A program made the position numbers and the translations under genes. A stretch of 64,000 bases of DNA from Centroberyx gerrardi (Eukaryota > Chordata > Actinopteri > Beryciformes > Berycidae): contig NC_136000.1 in assembly GCF_048128805.1 (NCBI RefSeq), positions 15,408,854 through 15,472,853 of the forward strand, given 5' to 3'. Positions within the stretch are counted from its first letter, which is position 1; each line of letters opens with the position of its first letter. Below are positions 12,201 to 24,574 of this stretch, piece by piece. Under the pieces are notes generated by a model. That model was not told where the DNA came from and made no database searches. It was given only the letters and a program-made list of their open reading frames with translations.

Positions 12201-15200
12201 CTATTCTCCTATTTGAAGAGTGATTTGACAAATTCCTCTCACTCTCCTTGATGCTATTAAACAATTCTTACTTGTTGTACACTGAAATCTTCGTTATCTT
12301 CTGATGCTTTTCTCTATTGCTTTTTGCTGCCTCCTCTCTTGCTCTAGACTTTCAATTTCTTGCTGTTGCCTCAACCTCTTTGGTTCTGAGACTACCCTCT
12401 ATTATTTGTCAACTCCAACTTTTTAGATCCCATCCTCCATTTTATCAAACTTCTTCTCAACTGTTCCTTTTAGCCTGTTTCATACCATTTCCAGATAGAT
12501 GTTAGCACATTCCCATGAGTTCTTTTCAGTAGCCCTAGGCCATTTTACTATGCTTCAGCCTGCTAACCTTTTCCTTCCTTGGCTGCCTCACCTCTCTGCC
12601 CTCCAGACCCTGTGCTTCAGTGCTAATGCCTGCTAACGCCTTTTCAGTGACGGGATATTGCATCCTGTGAGATGGGGTTTAGCTGCTGCACTTGCAGGAC
12701 GTCTTATCAGCCTACTAGCCATCTCTCATACCTGCTCTTGCAGAATCAATGAGTCTTCTTCCTCTTTGCCTTTTCATAGCTATATTGGGCGTGTAACCAA
12801 CATGCAGAGCCAGCCTCAGATACTGTCAGCTGTCTATCCAAGCTGTCACATGATCTTTCCCAACTTATCAGCTGCTCCATTCACAGCAGTCTCTAGACAA
12901 ATTTAGTTGAGACAGTCACCAAAAATTGTTGTATCTGTTATTCTGACAGAAATTTATGACTAACTCATGTTATGGCTGACATCAAAGAAATGTTTGAGGC
13001 ATACAACAATTTAGCTTCCACTATCAGTAAGAAGGGCCACATCTTTTTCCGATTTTTTTCATGTGTGCCAGTCAATCAGGGCTGAACTTCTCATGAGAGA
13101 TGAGCTGTACCTCCTGCAGTAGTAGCTAGTCTGGCTGCAACAACTCAGAATGCTAAGGATAATGCAGAACAGCAAAAACTCTTATCAATGGTATTTCATT
13201 CGTATTTTGCCTGAATAGCTGAATTTAAAGACATCGTTCAGATACCATATCACTAGCTACGGCTAAGGAGGTAGGTGAAAATTTAACTTACATGCAGCAA
13301 GCTAGCTAGTTACAAGTGTATGATTCTAATCACAAACAAGAATAGCCAACATGACCACAATGCAAATATTGCTGTTGATCTAAAACTCTCAAAAAACAAA
13401 ACAGTAGCCTATATACATAGGCATATGTGTGATCCACCTTTATTCCAACAAAATGCCGAAAACAAGATGTTTCTCCAGCACTCTCAGATCCAGACCAGCT
13501 CACATGTTATATTACATAATTACAACACAACTCAGACATCAAGCAATTTTGTGATTACAGATGAAGAATGTATAAAGCCTGTGCATATGCAGTTCTCAAA
13601 CACAACCCAACAAATGGCCACAAAAAAAAAGTACCTTGTGTATTGTCGCTACTATGGATATCTACAATATATACAAAGTGTATGTAGTTGTACAGCATTC
13701 ATTTTCATTTATACCTTTCTAAACATGCATAATTCAGTGCTTCACTCTTACAACTCAAAAATCACTTAAAGATGTTGTGTACTACAATGGCATGAAACAC
13801 CTATATCTAAAAAAAAAGAAAAGAAAAAGGATTATGCAGGACCATATGTACTGTAGCATGCACTGGAGCTGCTGACGGGCTGTACGGGTTCGGTACTTGT
13901 TTCCTTTTCACAATGTACATTCCTAGTGTTGGGTTTGCACCTCCACTAAACCGGCGTCTTAAGATAGCATTTCTCTTGTTCCTTACTGTAGTTCTCTGAT
14001 GTACAATTCCACATTAGAGACAAACACTCGCCTCAAAGTAGGCCAATTACCAGCGACTATGAATAAAGACATTAATGCAGTGTGGCAGAGCCCAAGAAGA
14101 GCGGCAAAGGCAGGGTGTCTTCCATCAGCTAATATGAACTCAGAGGGGACATGTAAACAAGTCCCTCCATTACGTAACCAGGCCTTTCCTCCTTGGAGCA
14201 TCTTCTCTCGTTTTATCCATCCACTCCTCGTCATCTCCTCTCTCTGCTCGCTGGCTAGAGTAGAGCTGGAGTAGATTAATTGTTGATGTTGCCTAATTCC
14301 CCACTTCCCCTGGCGTTCACAATGTACAGCTGCCTCGATGCTTCATCCATTGCTCATCCGATGCTCATAGCAATCTGACCTCTTCAAGATCAGCTTCATA
14401 TGGGTTGTTTTTGATGAAAATGAGGAAATCTGGTGTAAGGTTAGAACTGCATCTGCAGACATACTGGCAGCGCCTGTTAAACATCCAGTCAACACAAACA
14501 CTGAAAATGAAGCATTGACCTGAGACTAAATTTGAAAAACAGGAACACACATAGTTGAAAGGAATAGGAGAAATGCTACATTGTGAAATTAATCTACTAA
14601 ATCTCTGCTATATTCTTTGTTTGCATGTCAGCATCGTTATTGTGACTGTAATTGGAAGACTAATATGGGAAACAAATAGCAAATGGCGCTACAGGTACAC
14701 GGCTGACATGAACGGGGCCCCAGCACCAGCCCTACTGTATTCACAGCCCAAATGAAATGGGCACAGGAGACAGTGGTGCCATTAAGGTTGGCAGGCACAG
14801 ATTCCATCTGGAAGAACAGGGGCAATGAGACAGCCTGCAGGGGTTATTGCCAATATGGTCTCTGCAGCACTCAATCACTGCTAAATTAAATCTAAGGATG
14901 ACAGATGCTGCCAATCAGTGATAGGTTAGTGAGGTCAAATTAAGATCCATACGGTGACCTTTTCCTTGGCTGCCTCCTTTCAGAGTGCCTATCATCAGGG
15001 CTATCAATAGGGACTAATGAGCCTTAATGGTCAGATCCTGGCAGAGCGCCATCACTTACACTACAGCCTAGTGCTCACCAGGCCCAGGCAAGGTTATACC
15101 AGTGTTGACGAGCGCTCTCAATAAAAATGCTATTATCTCAGCTGATGCGGTGCATCAACAGCCCCTTCACCCCCCCTCACCCCACCCGGCGTGACCCCGT

Positions 15201-15641
15201 CTTCCAAGCTTCTCCAACCCATCGGTCTTCTGGCTGACATTCAGACAGATTGCAGCGCAGATCTGATTTGCTGTCCAGCTTATATATACATTTTTTTTGT
15301 CTCTGGTGTTCAATAGCCGTAAATCCACATTGCTGGAGCATTCTTCCTGTGGAGTGTATTGGTTACAAATGATCGGTGTCGGTCTTGGTGATTTAACAGG
15401 CCGGCGCAATGGTGAGGACCTTCTGACACCAAATTCCACTAAGTTCAAATTGTATCTCCTTCAATCACTGGCTTGCCATCTCTGATTTATATTTGTTTAT
15501 CAAACTGGTGGCCTTTCCAGTCTGCTGCTGCTAATGAGATACAGATCATTAGGTGTTCAATTTGTCATTTATTTGTAAGCGTTTTTATGGGTTATGTGCA
15601 AGGAAAGTTGTGGCAAAACATTCCATATGTTTTGATGATCT

Positions 15642-15710
15642 TCTTCTTCATTCTCTTCTTTTCTTCATTCTCTTCTTCCTCTTCATACTCTTCTTCTTCT
15701 TCTTCTTCTT
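15642..15710. repeat. (TTC)n-rich tract
   Basis: CTT/TTC repeats with interruptions, ending in GCTGCTG. Confidence 0.95.
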
Positions 15711-17220
15711 GCTGCTGTTTTTGCTAGTAATAATAGTCATACTAGTATTAATATAACTTCCTCATAATCTTTCACTGTACACGGTTATCTTTAGCTTTTA
15801 TCTGCATTTCATATGTATTATTGATGAACAAACTCAGATACTTGAGTAAGCTTTTATACATTGCACAACAAATGTGCAGGCCCACTAAGCTTGCACACAG
15901 CGACTGAGCCATGAACTGTGAAAATGTCAGCCCTTATTAATGACAAATTCCTTCTCTCTTCAGAAAAAAAAAAGCATGGTGGATCTTAATGTCTGTGCTT
16001 CCTACTGTATATTTAGATGATCAAAATTAGAAGTCTATTTATGTCACACAGTAAGTGCATTTTCCCTGTTTGTGGCCTTAAGAATGAAGCTGCAGCCCTG
16101 GGATTAATAAGCCTCTCTCAGTCTGCCTCGGTTAGACTCAAAGCCACAAAGCCACAAGGAAGCCGAGCAGCAGCCGCCTGCAGTGCATAACAACAGCTCC
16201 AAATCTGATGGAATTGGACAAGTCAATGTGAGGGTGTAATTCTTGCGGAAAAAAAAAAATACTCTTTTGATTTAAATTTAACGTTTTCATGCATTCCTGT
16301 TGTAAAATCACTCAAAGGAGTATGACTCTGGAATGAATAAGTCCTATTGTTTATTGCTGAATATTGTCGGCTTCATTGATTATGTGTATGTGTTAGTAGA
16401 ACATCCAGGACTGTGATTAAGGATTGTGACACTGATCACCCAATTACGAGGCACACAGTAGAAGCTATGTACCTTTAGTGACAAAGACAGCTGTCACTGT
16501 ATTGTAGTTTAGGTACAATGAATTGCTAGTAAGAAAATCTGTCTACCTGGTACTGGCACAGTAGTGCAGTAATTGCAAATTATGTTAAACAGAAAGAGAG
16601 ATAGAGACGGGGCTAGGAGGTGACATGGATTTATTGATATTCTTTCTTATTTTTTTGTTAGATAAGCAGCCCGACTACAAATCAACACACCGCCTCATAA
16701 AGAAAAACGCGTACAATGCGGAAAAGGTCCTATCCCATGTTGATGTTTGTCTGATGCCGCGGACATTGCGAGGTCAGATCTTTGGCTTTTCAGATTGGAT
16801 TTCTTCCAACAGCGTTGATGCAAAGCAAAGCCATTTCGGTTCACTGGAGATCTCCAAGCAGTATTTGGATGCTTGCATCTATTTATTTCAGCCTACACTA
16901 TGCACACTCTGCCTGAGGGCTAATTACATTTGCACAGTCCAGAGGTCCTCCATTGTCGCCTTTGGAGAGAGACCTCCCCGGCACAATGGCACAGAAGAAG
17001 AAACCATTTGTTGAGTCTTGAAGACAGCAAACGTATGGAAAAAAAGCTTTGTATTAATTCAGCCTTTGATTGTAGCCTACTGTCTCTGTCTGTAATGAAC
17101 AGCCTGCAATAACAATAGAGCAGACATCATAGAAAGTTTAGAAAGTACAATACTGCATACAAGCATATTTAGCTCAAGCTTCATCTTCAAGTCAGGTTTT
17201 TAGTATGTTTGGGGTGGAGA

Positions 17221-17305
17221 CACATACACACACACACACACACAACATGTGCATACACACACACACACATGCGCGTACACACACACACACACGCACACAC
17301 ATGCA
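17221..17305. repeat. (CA)n microsatellite, interrupted
   Basis: Several CA blocks separated by ATGTGCAT and ATGCGCGT interruptions. Confidence 0.95.
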
Positions 17306-19678
17306 CTCACACATGCTGAAGACCATGTAAGATACAGAGGAGCAGAAAGAGACACAGAGAGGGAAGCACAGTTGACTTCCTCTGTCGTTACTCACACCTG
17401 CAGTAGGATGCAATCTCCATAGCAACAAGACTTGGCAACACTGTGCAGAGTTGATATTTGAGGTTGTGATCTTTAATACCCCCTTTCTCTCCTTTTTTAC
17501 TGCAGTATTTTGCGGGAATGCATTTCTGTGTTTTTTTCTTCCACCTTCACCCTCAACATGTTTGTTTCACAGGAACACTGAAGGAAATTATAGCCCACTG
17601 TAGTCAAGGTGTTTTTCTTTGTCATCTGAAAATAACCTCTTAGAATGCTTAAATGTACACATCCCAAATCAAGCTCAGACTTATTTGTGCTTTTTTTTTT
17701 TAATATATTTTATTTCTCTGCTGCCTCAGACTTGGCATTGTTTAATGCATACAGCATAAATTAAGATATGCAACCTTCTGCTGCTCCAAGGATGCCATTT
17801 AGTTTAAAACTCAAACCTCATTAAATATCCTTTTGACAGTCATGCTCACACTTTGACAGCCCAAAACCATGTGCATTGTAATCTATCATCATTTACTCAG
17901 CAGTGTCAGTTTTGCAGTACAACCTTGTTTATCTGAACCTTAGACTACTGAGCTGATTAGTCAATTGAGCAAGCATAATTAACAACATTTCCATTTTAAT
18001 ACAATTGAAAGAATTCAAACTGCAAATTAGACTGTTATAGAGCATTTCATAATGAATGCGAATGCATGATTCATATTTTGAATAAGCTTTGGTACAGAAT
18101 TTTGAAATGCTTCAGATGCTCTGAACTTTTCATTGTCCTGAATGGCCTCCATTCCCTGGGTGTTTGGGTAACTGAGGTTCTTCTGTATTAAGGAAATAAT
18201 TTTGATAACTGGCAGTGGTTTAGTGGATAAGTCTGTAGTTGATACTCAACTTGCTCAGCAGGCAGAGTATGGTTCACATTTTTCCTGATGACTGTAGGCC
18301 TAATTTATATAATTCACATCAAAAATGTCCCAAACACTGCGTACAATACTTTGCCAGCAGGTTTTTATGTCTTCTGATGTCGGCGTCACATGGTTGTTGT
18401 GACTTATAGTGTAGTTATACACTAGAAATGCCCAATGAAAGAAGTCAAATGGACATTTCCTTTAAAGTGAAAGACAAGCATAGTTGTGATACTGTCATCA
18501 TGATCAGCACTCACAAGTCATAACCTGTGCAAACCTTAAAATATAACAATCTATAATTTATCTAAGATGAATATAAAAGCTCTGCTACTGAACCGAGAGC
18601 CCCGGGGGTTGTACGCTTATTTCACAATGACTTGGGTTGTCCACTTTTGTTGAATATGTTGCTACTCAGTGTGTTTTCTTCATCCCTCTTAAATATTCAT
18701 CTGGTAGCCTGCTTTGCCTTCTTACAAGAAGTGCAGCCTCATCATGTGCTAATAATGAGCCTGATGGCCACACAGCCCCATCTTGCTAATGTTTGACTTG
18801 AGATTGCCATCTAGTGGGCATGCAAAAGAAAAGAAAACCTAGTAGGCGTCAAACTAGAAACATACTTAACTATTTCCGTTATGTACCACTTATTGACCTA
18901 GAGACCTAATTATGAAGAAAACATGACAATTAGTGGAGAGAATTCTGATTAAAGCAGTTCTGTGTGGAGATTTTCTTCCCATGTTGCATAATGGGAACGC
19001 TTGTATGTGAAGGGTAAAAAGGTAGTGAAGATTGATTAAAGGCTGAGTGAATAATTAAGATACTCCACAAGGCACATCCTCATTGGTTTCCATTTACAAA
19101 ACAAAGGCTAAAAACACCAGGCTGTCACATGGGATATCCCACCACCCACCCCCCATTCCCATCAGCCACCCTCATTCTGTCTTTGGGCTTCTGTTGTGAT
19201 TCCCTCACTTTATTATTTATTACTTATTTAGTGCTGCTGAAACTTTGTCAGTTCATCATCATGTCACTGTGTTTCCATGCGTTTGACCTTGATCTGTAAT
19301 GCACATCCAGTTGCCCCCTGGTTAGTGGATGAGCTCCAGCCTATGAATATCATTTCCAGAAAAAAAAAGTCCTTTCACAGGGAAAACTACAATCTTGAAC
19401 CCTGTTTACTCTTGCCTAACCAGGCTCTTTGTTTATACATTAAAACAGATGTTCTGTGATGTTTCTATGATGCAATTATGAAATGATTGTGAAAGTAAAA
19501 TGAAGAAACTTAATTGACAGTGAGCGGTGTCATATTTGTATGCATTACACATAGGTGAACACATTTTGAAAGGTCAAGTATACTGGGAACACTGTAGAAT
19601 TCTGACCAATTCCAATAAAAAAATGATCATCAAAATATATTGGTCAAATATCCCAACCTGCCATAACTAATGAAAACA

Positions 19679-19703
19679 CCCCCCCCCCCCCCCCCCCCCC
19701 CCC
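19679..19703. repeat. C25 homopolymer
   Basis: Twenty-five consecutive C. The opposite strand (G25) could form a G-quadruplex. Confidence 0.97.
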
Positions 19704-20264
19704 TCTCTTTCTGACTTCTTAAAATGCATATCATTTCCTGTAACAGCCATTTTGTTGTCATGGACACAGATAAAAAAAAAAAAAAGAGAGAAAAAAAAGA
19801 AAAAGAAAACATGATCTGTGTCCATAGCAACTGAGTCAAGTTTAGTGCTGCCAAAAATGGTTTAGGCAAAAGTCTTCCAGAGATGTGAGATATGTGTGTT
19901 ATAGATGCTGCATGCTGCATGCCACAGCCACCAGTAAACAAATCTTTCAGATCTAACAGCACAATCATGTCAGAATCAATCAAATTTAACCAGTGGTCCT
20001 GAAAGACTATAAATAGATCAAATCCACAACCAAAATATAGCCACAAGAGGCCGTTCAAACTGTTTGGCAACAGGGGCAAACTGTTTGACAGTGAGAATCT
20101 AAGCTTGATTCATCATTATGGAAAAGTTCTACATCTCAAAGACAGAATATTTCAGTCACAGTCCTGCAACTGCAGGTGAAATGTTGCCTGACATATTGCC
20201 ATTTGAAAAAATGCTAATTTGTCCTGATAGTGATGCGATTCAGCATGACCGAATGTGGTCTGAC

Positions 20265-20885
20265 GCACTTTGGGGCCCCTTGCAAACAGGTAGGTCTATG
20301 TGAAGTTTGGATGGTCTAGCATTAAGCATTTAGGAAATATGCCTCCCTTCCTGTTTGTCTGTTTTCGCCAACAACTTCATTTGTGCACCACAGCCGAACA
20401 GTTGGGAACTCTGGGTAATGGCCGTAATCTAGGAAATCCATATAGGCTGTATGCAAAATTTTGTTGAGATTGAATCAACTTTGCAGAAGCAACAAAAAAT
20501 AGGTTTTGCATATAATTCAAAATGGCGGAAAACGGTCACAACTGAAACGAAAGCCAATCCATGCAATTTTTGTGAACCCACTGAAATTTTGTATTGTTTT
20601 TTTTTTTTTTTTACTCCAGGTCTTGCTGTTTAATAGTTATTGGCCAAATTGTAAATTTCATGTTATAGCCCCACCATCTGGCTGATCGGTGCATGTCATT
20701 TTTGTTGCCTGAGCAGTGGGGGACATTTGAAACCTATACACCAAATTTGATTGCTCTAGGACTTTGGTGCTGAGGTACAGATCGTTTTAGGACAGAAGAA
20801 GAAGAAGAAGAAGAAGAAGAAGAAGAAGAAGAAGAAGAAGAAGAAGAATCCTAACAAAAACATTATGGTTTCAGCCCTATGGACT
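20265..20885 (+). mobile_element. non-autonomous fish interspersed repeat ending in (GAA)n
   Basis: Phrases such as AATTCAAAATGGCGG, TATTGGCCAAATTG, CACCAAATTTGATTGCTC and a terminal GAAGAAG run followed by AATCCTAACAAAAAC match the pattern of a widespread teleost repeat. The class and left end are uncertain. Confidence 0.6.
20795..20848. repeat. (GAA)n triplet repeat
   Basis: About 18 GAA units, a pure purine strand, near the end of the interspersed repeat at 20265-20885. Confidence 0.97.
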
Positions 20886-21151
20886 TGAACGCCTAAACAT
20901 TGCCATAAACTACAGCTTGATTAGGAAACACTAAGTAAAATCCACATATACAGGTAACGCTGAAGATAATTGTAAAGATGACAGCAGCTGAATACTGAAG
21001 AAATGATAAATGGCTGCCTCACAGTCTCCTGTTAGGGCTCAGTGAGAGAAAATAGGCCTTTTTCCCTGAAAACAGAGCAAGGCATCCTCAGGAAGCCTCT
21101 AATCCCCTTTAGAAATCTTAGTCAACTACTATAAATAGACTGCATCCATGG

Positions 21152-21164
21152 TGCCCTCTGCTGG
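21152..21164 (-). promoter_or_regulatory. CTCF-like motif
   Basis: TGCCCTCTGCTGG is the reverse complement of CCAGCAGAGGGCA, which fits the CTCF core consensus. It lies about 15.6 kb upstream of the rasgrf1 ATG. Motif match by eye only; occupancy unknown. Confidence 0.4.
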
Positions 21165-21450
21165 AGATTATTTTGAGCCACTGATGTGCACCGCACTGTA
21201 TTCTGGAGCATCAAGCAATGCTATAGGACTGCTCACATTAGGTTGCTGATATGTCGGATTTTATGTAAATGAGGCTACATTGCTTGTTTCTTGCAAAATG
21301 AATAAGTGGGCTGACAATTATCATTTTAATGTAACATATATCAGTTGTTTTTTGTGCTGTGATGTTGAAAGCCAGCTTGTTTCATCATGAAGACATTTCC
21401 CACACGCAACCAAGCAGCATCCTGCAGTCTGCCAATCCCCAAGACCCCCC

Positions 21451-21454
<4 letters not shown>

Positions 21455-21492
<38 letters not shown>
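21455..21492. repeat. (CT)n microsatellite
   Basis: Uninterrupted CT run preceded by a C-rich stretch. Confidence 0.97.
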
Positions 21493-21496
<4 letters not shown>

Positions 21497-21695
21497 GCGT
21501 CATTAGTGGGAATTACCTGGTCTCCCCAGGAAAAGCCTAATCAAGCCTCCACTAAATTGAGCGCCTGTTTTGTTTGCAGACAAAATAACGGAGTGGAAAT
21601 CCCCCCTCTGTCTTAAACCAATCATCGCTCGTTATTTAACAATTACCAAACGTGACCTAGGACGCAGCAGGGGTCCAAGGTCGCTCCAGTGACCA

Positions 21696-21699
<4 letters not shown>

Positions 21700-21726
<27 letters not shown>
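21700..21726. repeat. (GA)n microsatellite
   Basis: Short GA run. Confidence 0.95.
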
Positions 21727-22392
21727 GTAGTGGTGGGTGGGTATGGAGGTCAGAAAGAAAGGAGTTTAGCTAGAGGAGAGGTCACAATGATCTCCAGGGT
21801 CCAGTTTGTCCAGTAGATAGTCACCCTGATGGGGAATGAGTGATTTCTGTAAAGTCAGAATGTGACTTACAGTAAAACATACAATAACAGTATTGTTGCG
21901 AGTAATGACACTTTTTTGCAGTTCCTTTGATGATCATGCACAAGTAAACGAGGATTCAAATAAAGACAGTTCACATATTTCTAAAGAAGTCATCACAGTC
22001 TAAATTCGACCGTGTCTGAGAGCTTGTTTAACTGCATCTTCAGGTTTGACACTGCAGTGAAATTCAAGATTTTTTGCATTGAAATGCTGCAGTCAGTGGA
22101 ATGTAAAGAATTGCTCTCAGGCTTCCAGCGCTACTGTGATGAGGTGTGCGCTGACCCCTCGCTCATACAATTTGATCCTCAGTCCCCACGGCAAAGTGCG
22201 GGAGGGGAAAGGCTTTCTGTCCTGTCAGTGCGGGGAGGAGGCGAAGAAACAACAACCTTTAAAATTTTGTCAACCTACCGCATTGCTCCGTCTCTAAAAC
22301 TTCCCAGCTAAAAAGGAAGAAGAACATTTGCATCTCAGAGGACCAACATCAAACTGTGGAGTGGATGTTGTTGCTGTAGACTGATTCAGTAC

Positions 22393-22395
<3 letters not shown>

Positions 22396-22436
<41 letters not shown>

Positions 22437-22528
22437 TTTGTTTGAGAGAGAGAGAAAAAGAGAGAGAGAGAAACGAAAAAAGAAAGAGAACCAGAAGGAG
22501 AAAGAAAAAGAGTGGTGAGTATGTGTGT

Positions 22529-22560
<32 letters not shown>

Positions 22561-22672
22561 TTGTTTGTTTGAGAGAGAGAAAGAGAGAGAGAAAGAGAGA
22601 AAGAGAAAGAGAGAGAGAAACAAAAAAGAAAGAGAACCAGAAGGAGAAAGAAAAAGAGTGGTGAGTATGTGT

Positions 22673-22711
<39 letters not shown>

Positions 22712-22735
22712 TGTGTGAGTCTCTGTGTGTGTGTG
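22396..22735. repeat. duplicated compound microsatellite, (GT)n-(GA)n units
   Basis: A unit made of (GT)n, TTTGTTTGTTTG, (GA)n with AAA interruptions, and a shared core (AAAGAAAGAGAACCAGAAGG, then GTGGTGAGTATGTG) occurs twice in tandem, followed by a third GT tract. Long open frames over it in several frames are repeat artefacts. Confidence 0.95.
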
Positions 22736-24487
22736 TTTGCATAGACACCCCCCAGTACCCCCCCCCCCCCACCCCCTCGCCCCTCCACCCCTACACTGAT
22801 GTGTGGATGAAGGCCCCGGTGTTGCTGACGGTGGGAATGCGATGCGGCTAATCCCAGAGGAGAGCGCAGCACTGCAGAGGAGATGCTAGGCAGATCTCCC
22901 CTCATCCGTGTGACTGCTGCTGGCGGCTGGTGTGGAGAAGGAATCCGGAACTGGATCAAAAAGCGAGCCAGCCGTGTTTATTTTGCGCAGGACTTTCACA
23001 CTGAGGGGAGGAACTAGGCAGAGATAACCGGCAACTAAAGCACACAGAGACGTCTGCCGCCCTTCCTCTGCCAGCCGCATGCCCAGGAGTGGCCAGATAA
23101 CAGGCTCTGATCAGCAGACGAGGCAGAAGGGGTCAGAGCCTGTCGCCGCACTGGATCAAATTTGTTCGTTTATCCCGTTTGATCCTCATTTAATTGAATG
23201 TGTTGCAATGAATGAGAATGAGCAAGCTTTCAAGGGTCCATTTCCAAAATGAGATATCTGCCTTTTGGAAAATAGTGACACTTATTGTTACAAACTGATA
23301 GAAAGCACAAATTGAACTTGGTTCTTTTTAAAAGGTAGCAGGGCCTTTGGTGGTAAAATGGTAGCACTTTTCCAGACAAAATGATAAATTGTCTGTTTTT
23401 GAGATAATGAATGATGAACTTCAGATAATGATTTTTTCCCTCCCAAAGTGGATGAATAGCATGTTGGATTCAAACTTCATATTGGAAAGTGACAGAATCA
23501 AGTTTGCTCACTGGTTCTACTGTACAGTTTTTATCTAGTAACTTTGAGATGCTTTTTGTGTGGCAGCAAAAGAAGCACTAATCATTCAAAATATTAGAGA
23601 AAATATGATCTTGATGAATTAGGATATCGATATTGACAAGTCGGGATTTAACTGTCCTTCTGAACATGTCACTCGATCTTCTACTGCATTATCTCCCAAG
23701 AAATATTCACATTTTGATCTCTGTTCTCAGTTTCGTCAAACTTTGCTGTAAGTGACCAATAGTTGAAGTACTGATGATTTGTCAACACAATATATTTCAG
23801 ATTACAAAGCAACATTTTATAAGCAAAAATATGATTCTTCAAATATAAAAAATCATGCTTTTTTGGAGAGTAGAAAGAAAGCTGACAGGTATGTGTGTGC
23901 TGGAATGCACAGCTGAACCACACGTGTGGAAATAGAGTTCTTTTTTTTTAGCTATTCCTGGGACGAGGCCAATCCCCTCGTACAGCATTGGCCGACACTC
24001 AGCGACTGACAAAGCATAGATCAGCCAGTGTAAAGATAATTTGAGTATTCACTTTGAACCAGTAAGAGACAAGATAGCAGCAGGACTGAGGTGGGGCTAG
24101 AGTGAAATAAAACTCTCCATGGGGAGTGTCCTCAAAGGTACTTTGCCTGCTGGATGTAGATGAGCGCTAAATGGATACTTGCATTAACACGACTGGTAGA
24201 GACCAAGAGAAAGACTGCAGCTAGAGAGCATTTGGGTTAAAGAGGCAGGATGAAGTGATACAGTTCTGGCGAGCCTCCACTGAAGAAGTTTGTCTCTACC
24301 TACTTGGAGCTGTTTCTTTAAATTGAGGACTTGCATGAACTTTCTGCACAACTTTTTTGAGGTGATGATACGAAGACCAGGCGAGACATTTTATATACAT
24401 CTCTTCCCAGTGTCTTTGCTAAGGTCAGATTATGTTTTGAGTTGCTATTGCTTTATTACAAAATGTTGTTGTAGGTTATAATGTTGT

Positions 24488-24574
24488 TGAGCACATCTCC
24501 TTATCACTTTTCCAGCCCAGCTATCTATCAAATATTTGTTGGACGGAGAACTGATAAGGGCATGTGTCTGACAC
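24488..24574 (+). ncRNA. mir184: mir-184 microRNA precursor
   Basis: The 3' arm at 24540-24561 begins TGGACGGAGAACTGATAAGG, which is mature miR-184-3p, with seed GGACGGA. The 5' arm at 24499-24521 begins CCTTATCACTTTTCCAGCCC, the known 5p product. The arms pair (CCTTATCA with TGATAAGG), the stem base extends with CACAT/ATGTG, and the loop is TATCTATCAAATATT. miR-184 is highly conserved in animals and in vertebrates is expressed in lens, cornea and brain. In human it lies between RASGRF1 and ANKRD34C, exactly as here, which makes orthology secure. It is independently transcribed on the plus strand, away from rasgrf1. The promoter and transcript ends are not visible. Confidence 0.97.

Larger units (their letters stand above)
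6001..15600. other. intergenic region between rasgrf1 and mir-184, part 1
   Basis: No protein gene can be supported; the open frames here are short, low in complexity or unlike known proteins. It contains a probable AAGAACC-type repeat (about 6410-6660), GT repeats (9127-9207), and many stretches of ordinary AT-rich sequence. Parts such as 14900-15130 look of higher complexity and could be conserved noncoding elements, but that cannot be judged from one sequence. Confidence 0.6.
15601..24487. other. intergenic region between rasgrf1 and mir-184, part 2
   Basis: No protein gene was recognised. It holds a (TTC)n tract, CA repeats, a C25 run, a fish interspersed repeat ending in (GAA)n, CT and GA tracts, the duplicated compound microsatellite at 22396-22735, and a more GC-rich, higher-complexity block at about 22100-22300 and 22750-23160. 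Sequence just left of the hairpin probably belongs to the primary mir-184 transcript; its start site is not visible. Confidence 0.6.

Noticed and set aside
13320..13769. 149-codon open frame (plus)
   Set aside because: AT-rich, no recognisable domain, low complexity at the end; likely chance.
18220..18300. tRNA-derived SINE with a GTGGTTTAGTGG-like box
   Set aside because: Only one box-like phrase, no second box or tail; too weak.
19630..20079. 149-codon open frame (minus)
   Set aside because: It runs through the C25 tract (poly-Gly) and an A-rich stretch; no domain.
22294..22959. 221-codon open frame (minus) and overlapping frames
   Set aside because: They translate GT and GA microsatellites into THTHT, SLSLS and VCVCV strings; artefacts of repeats.
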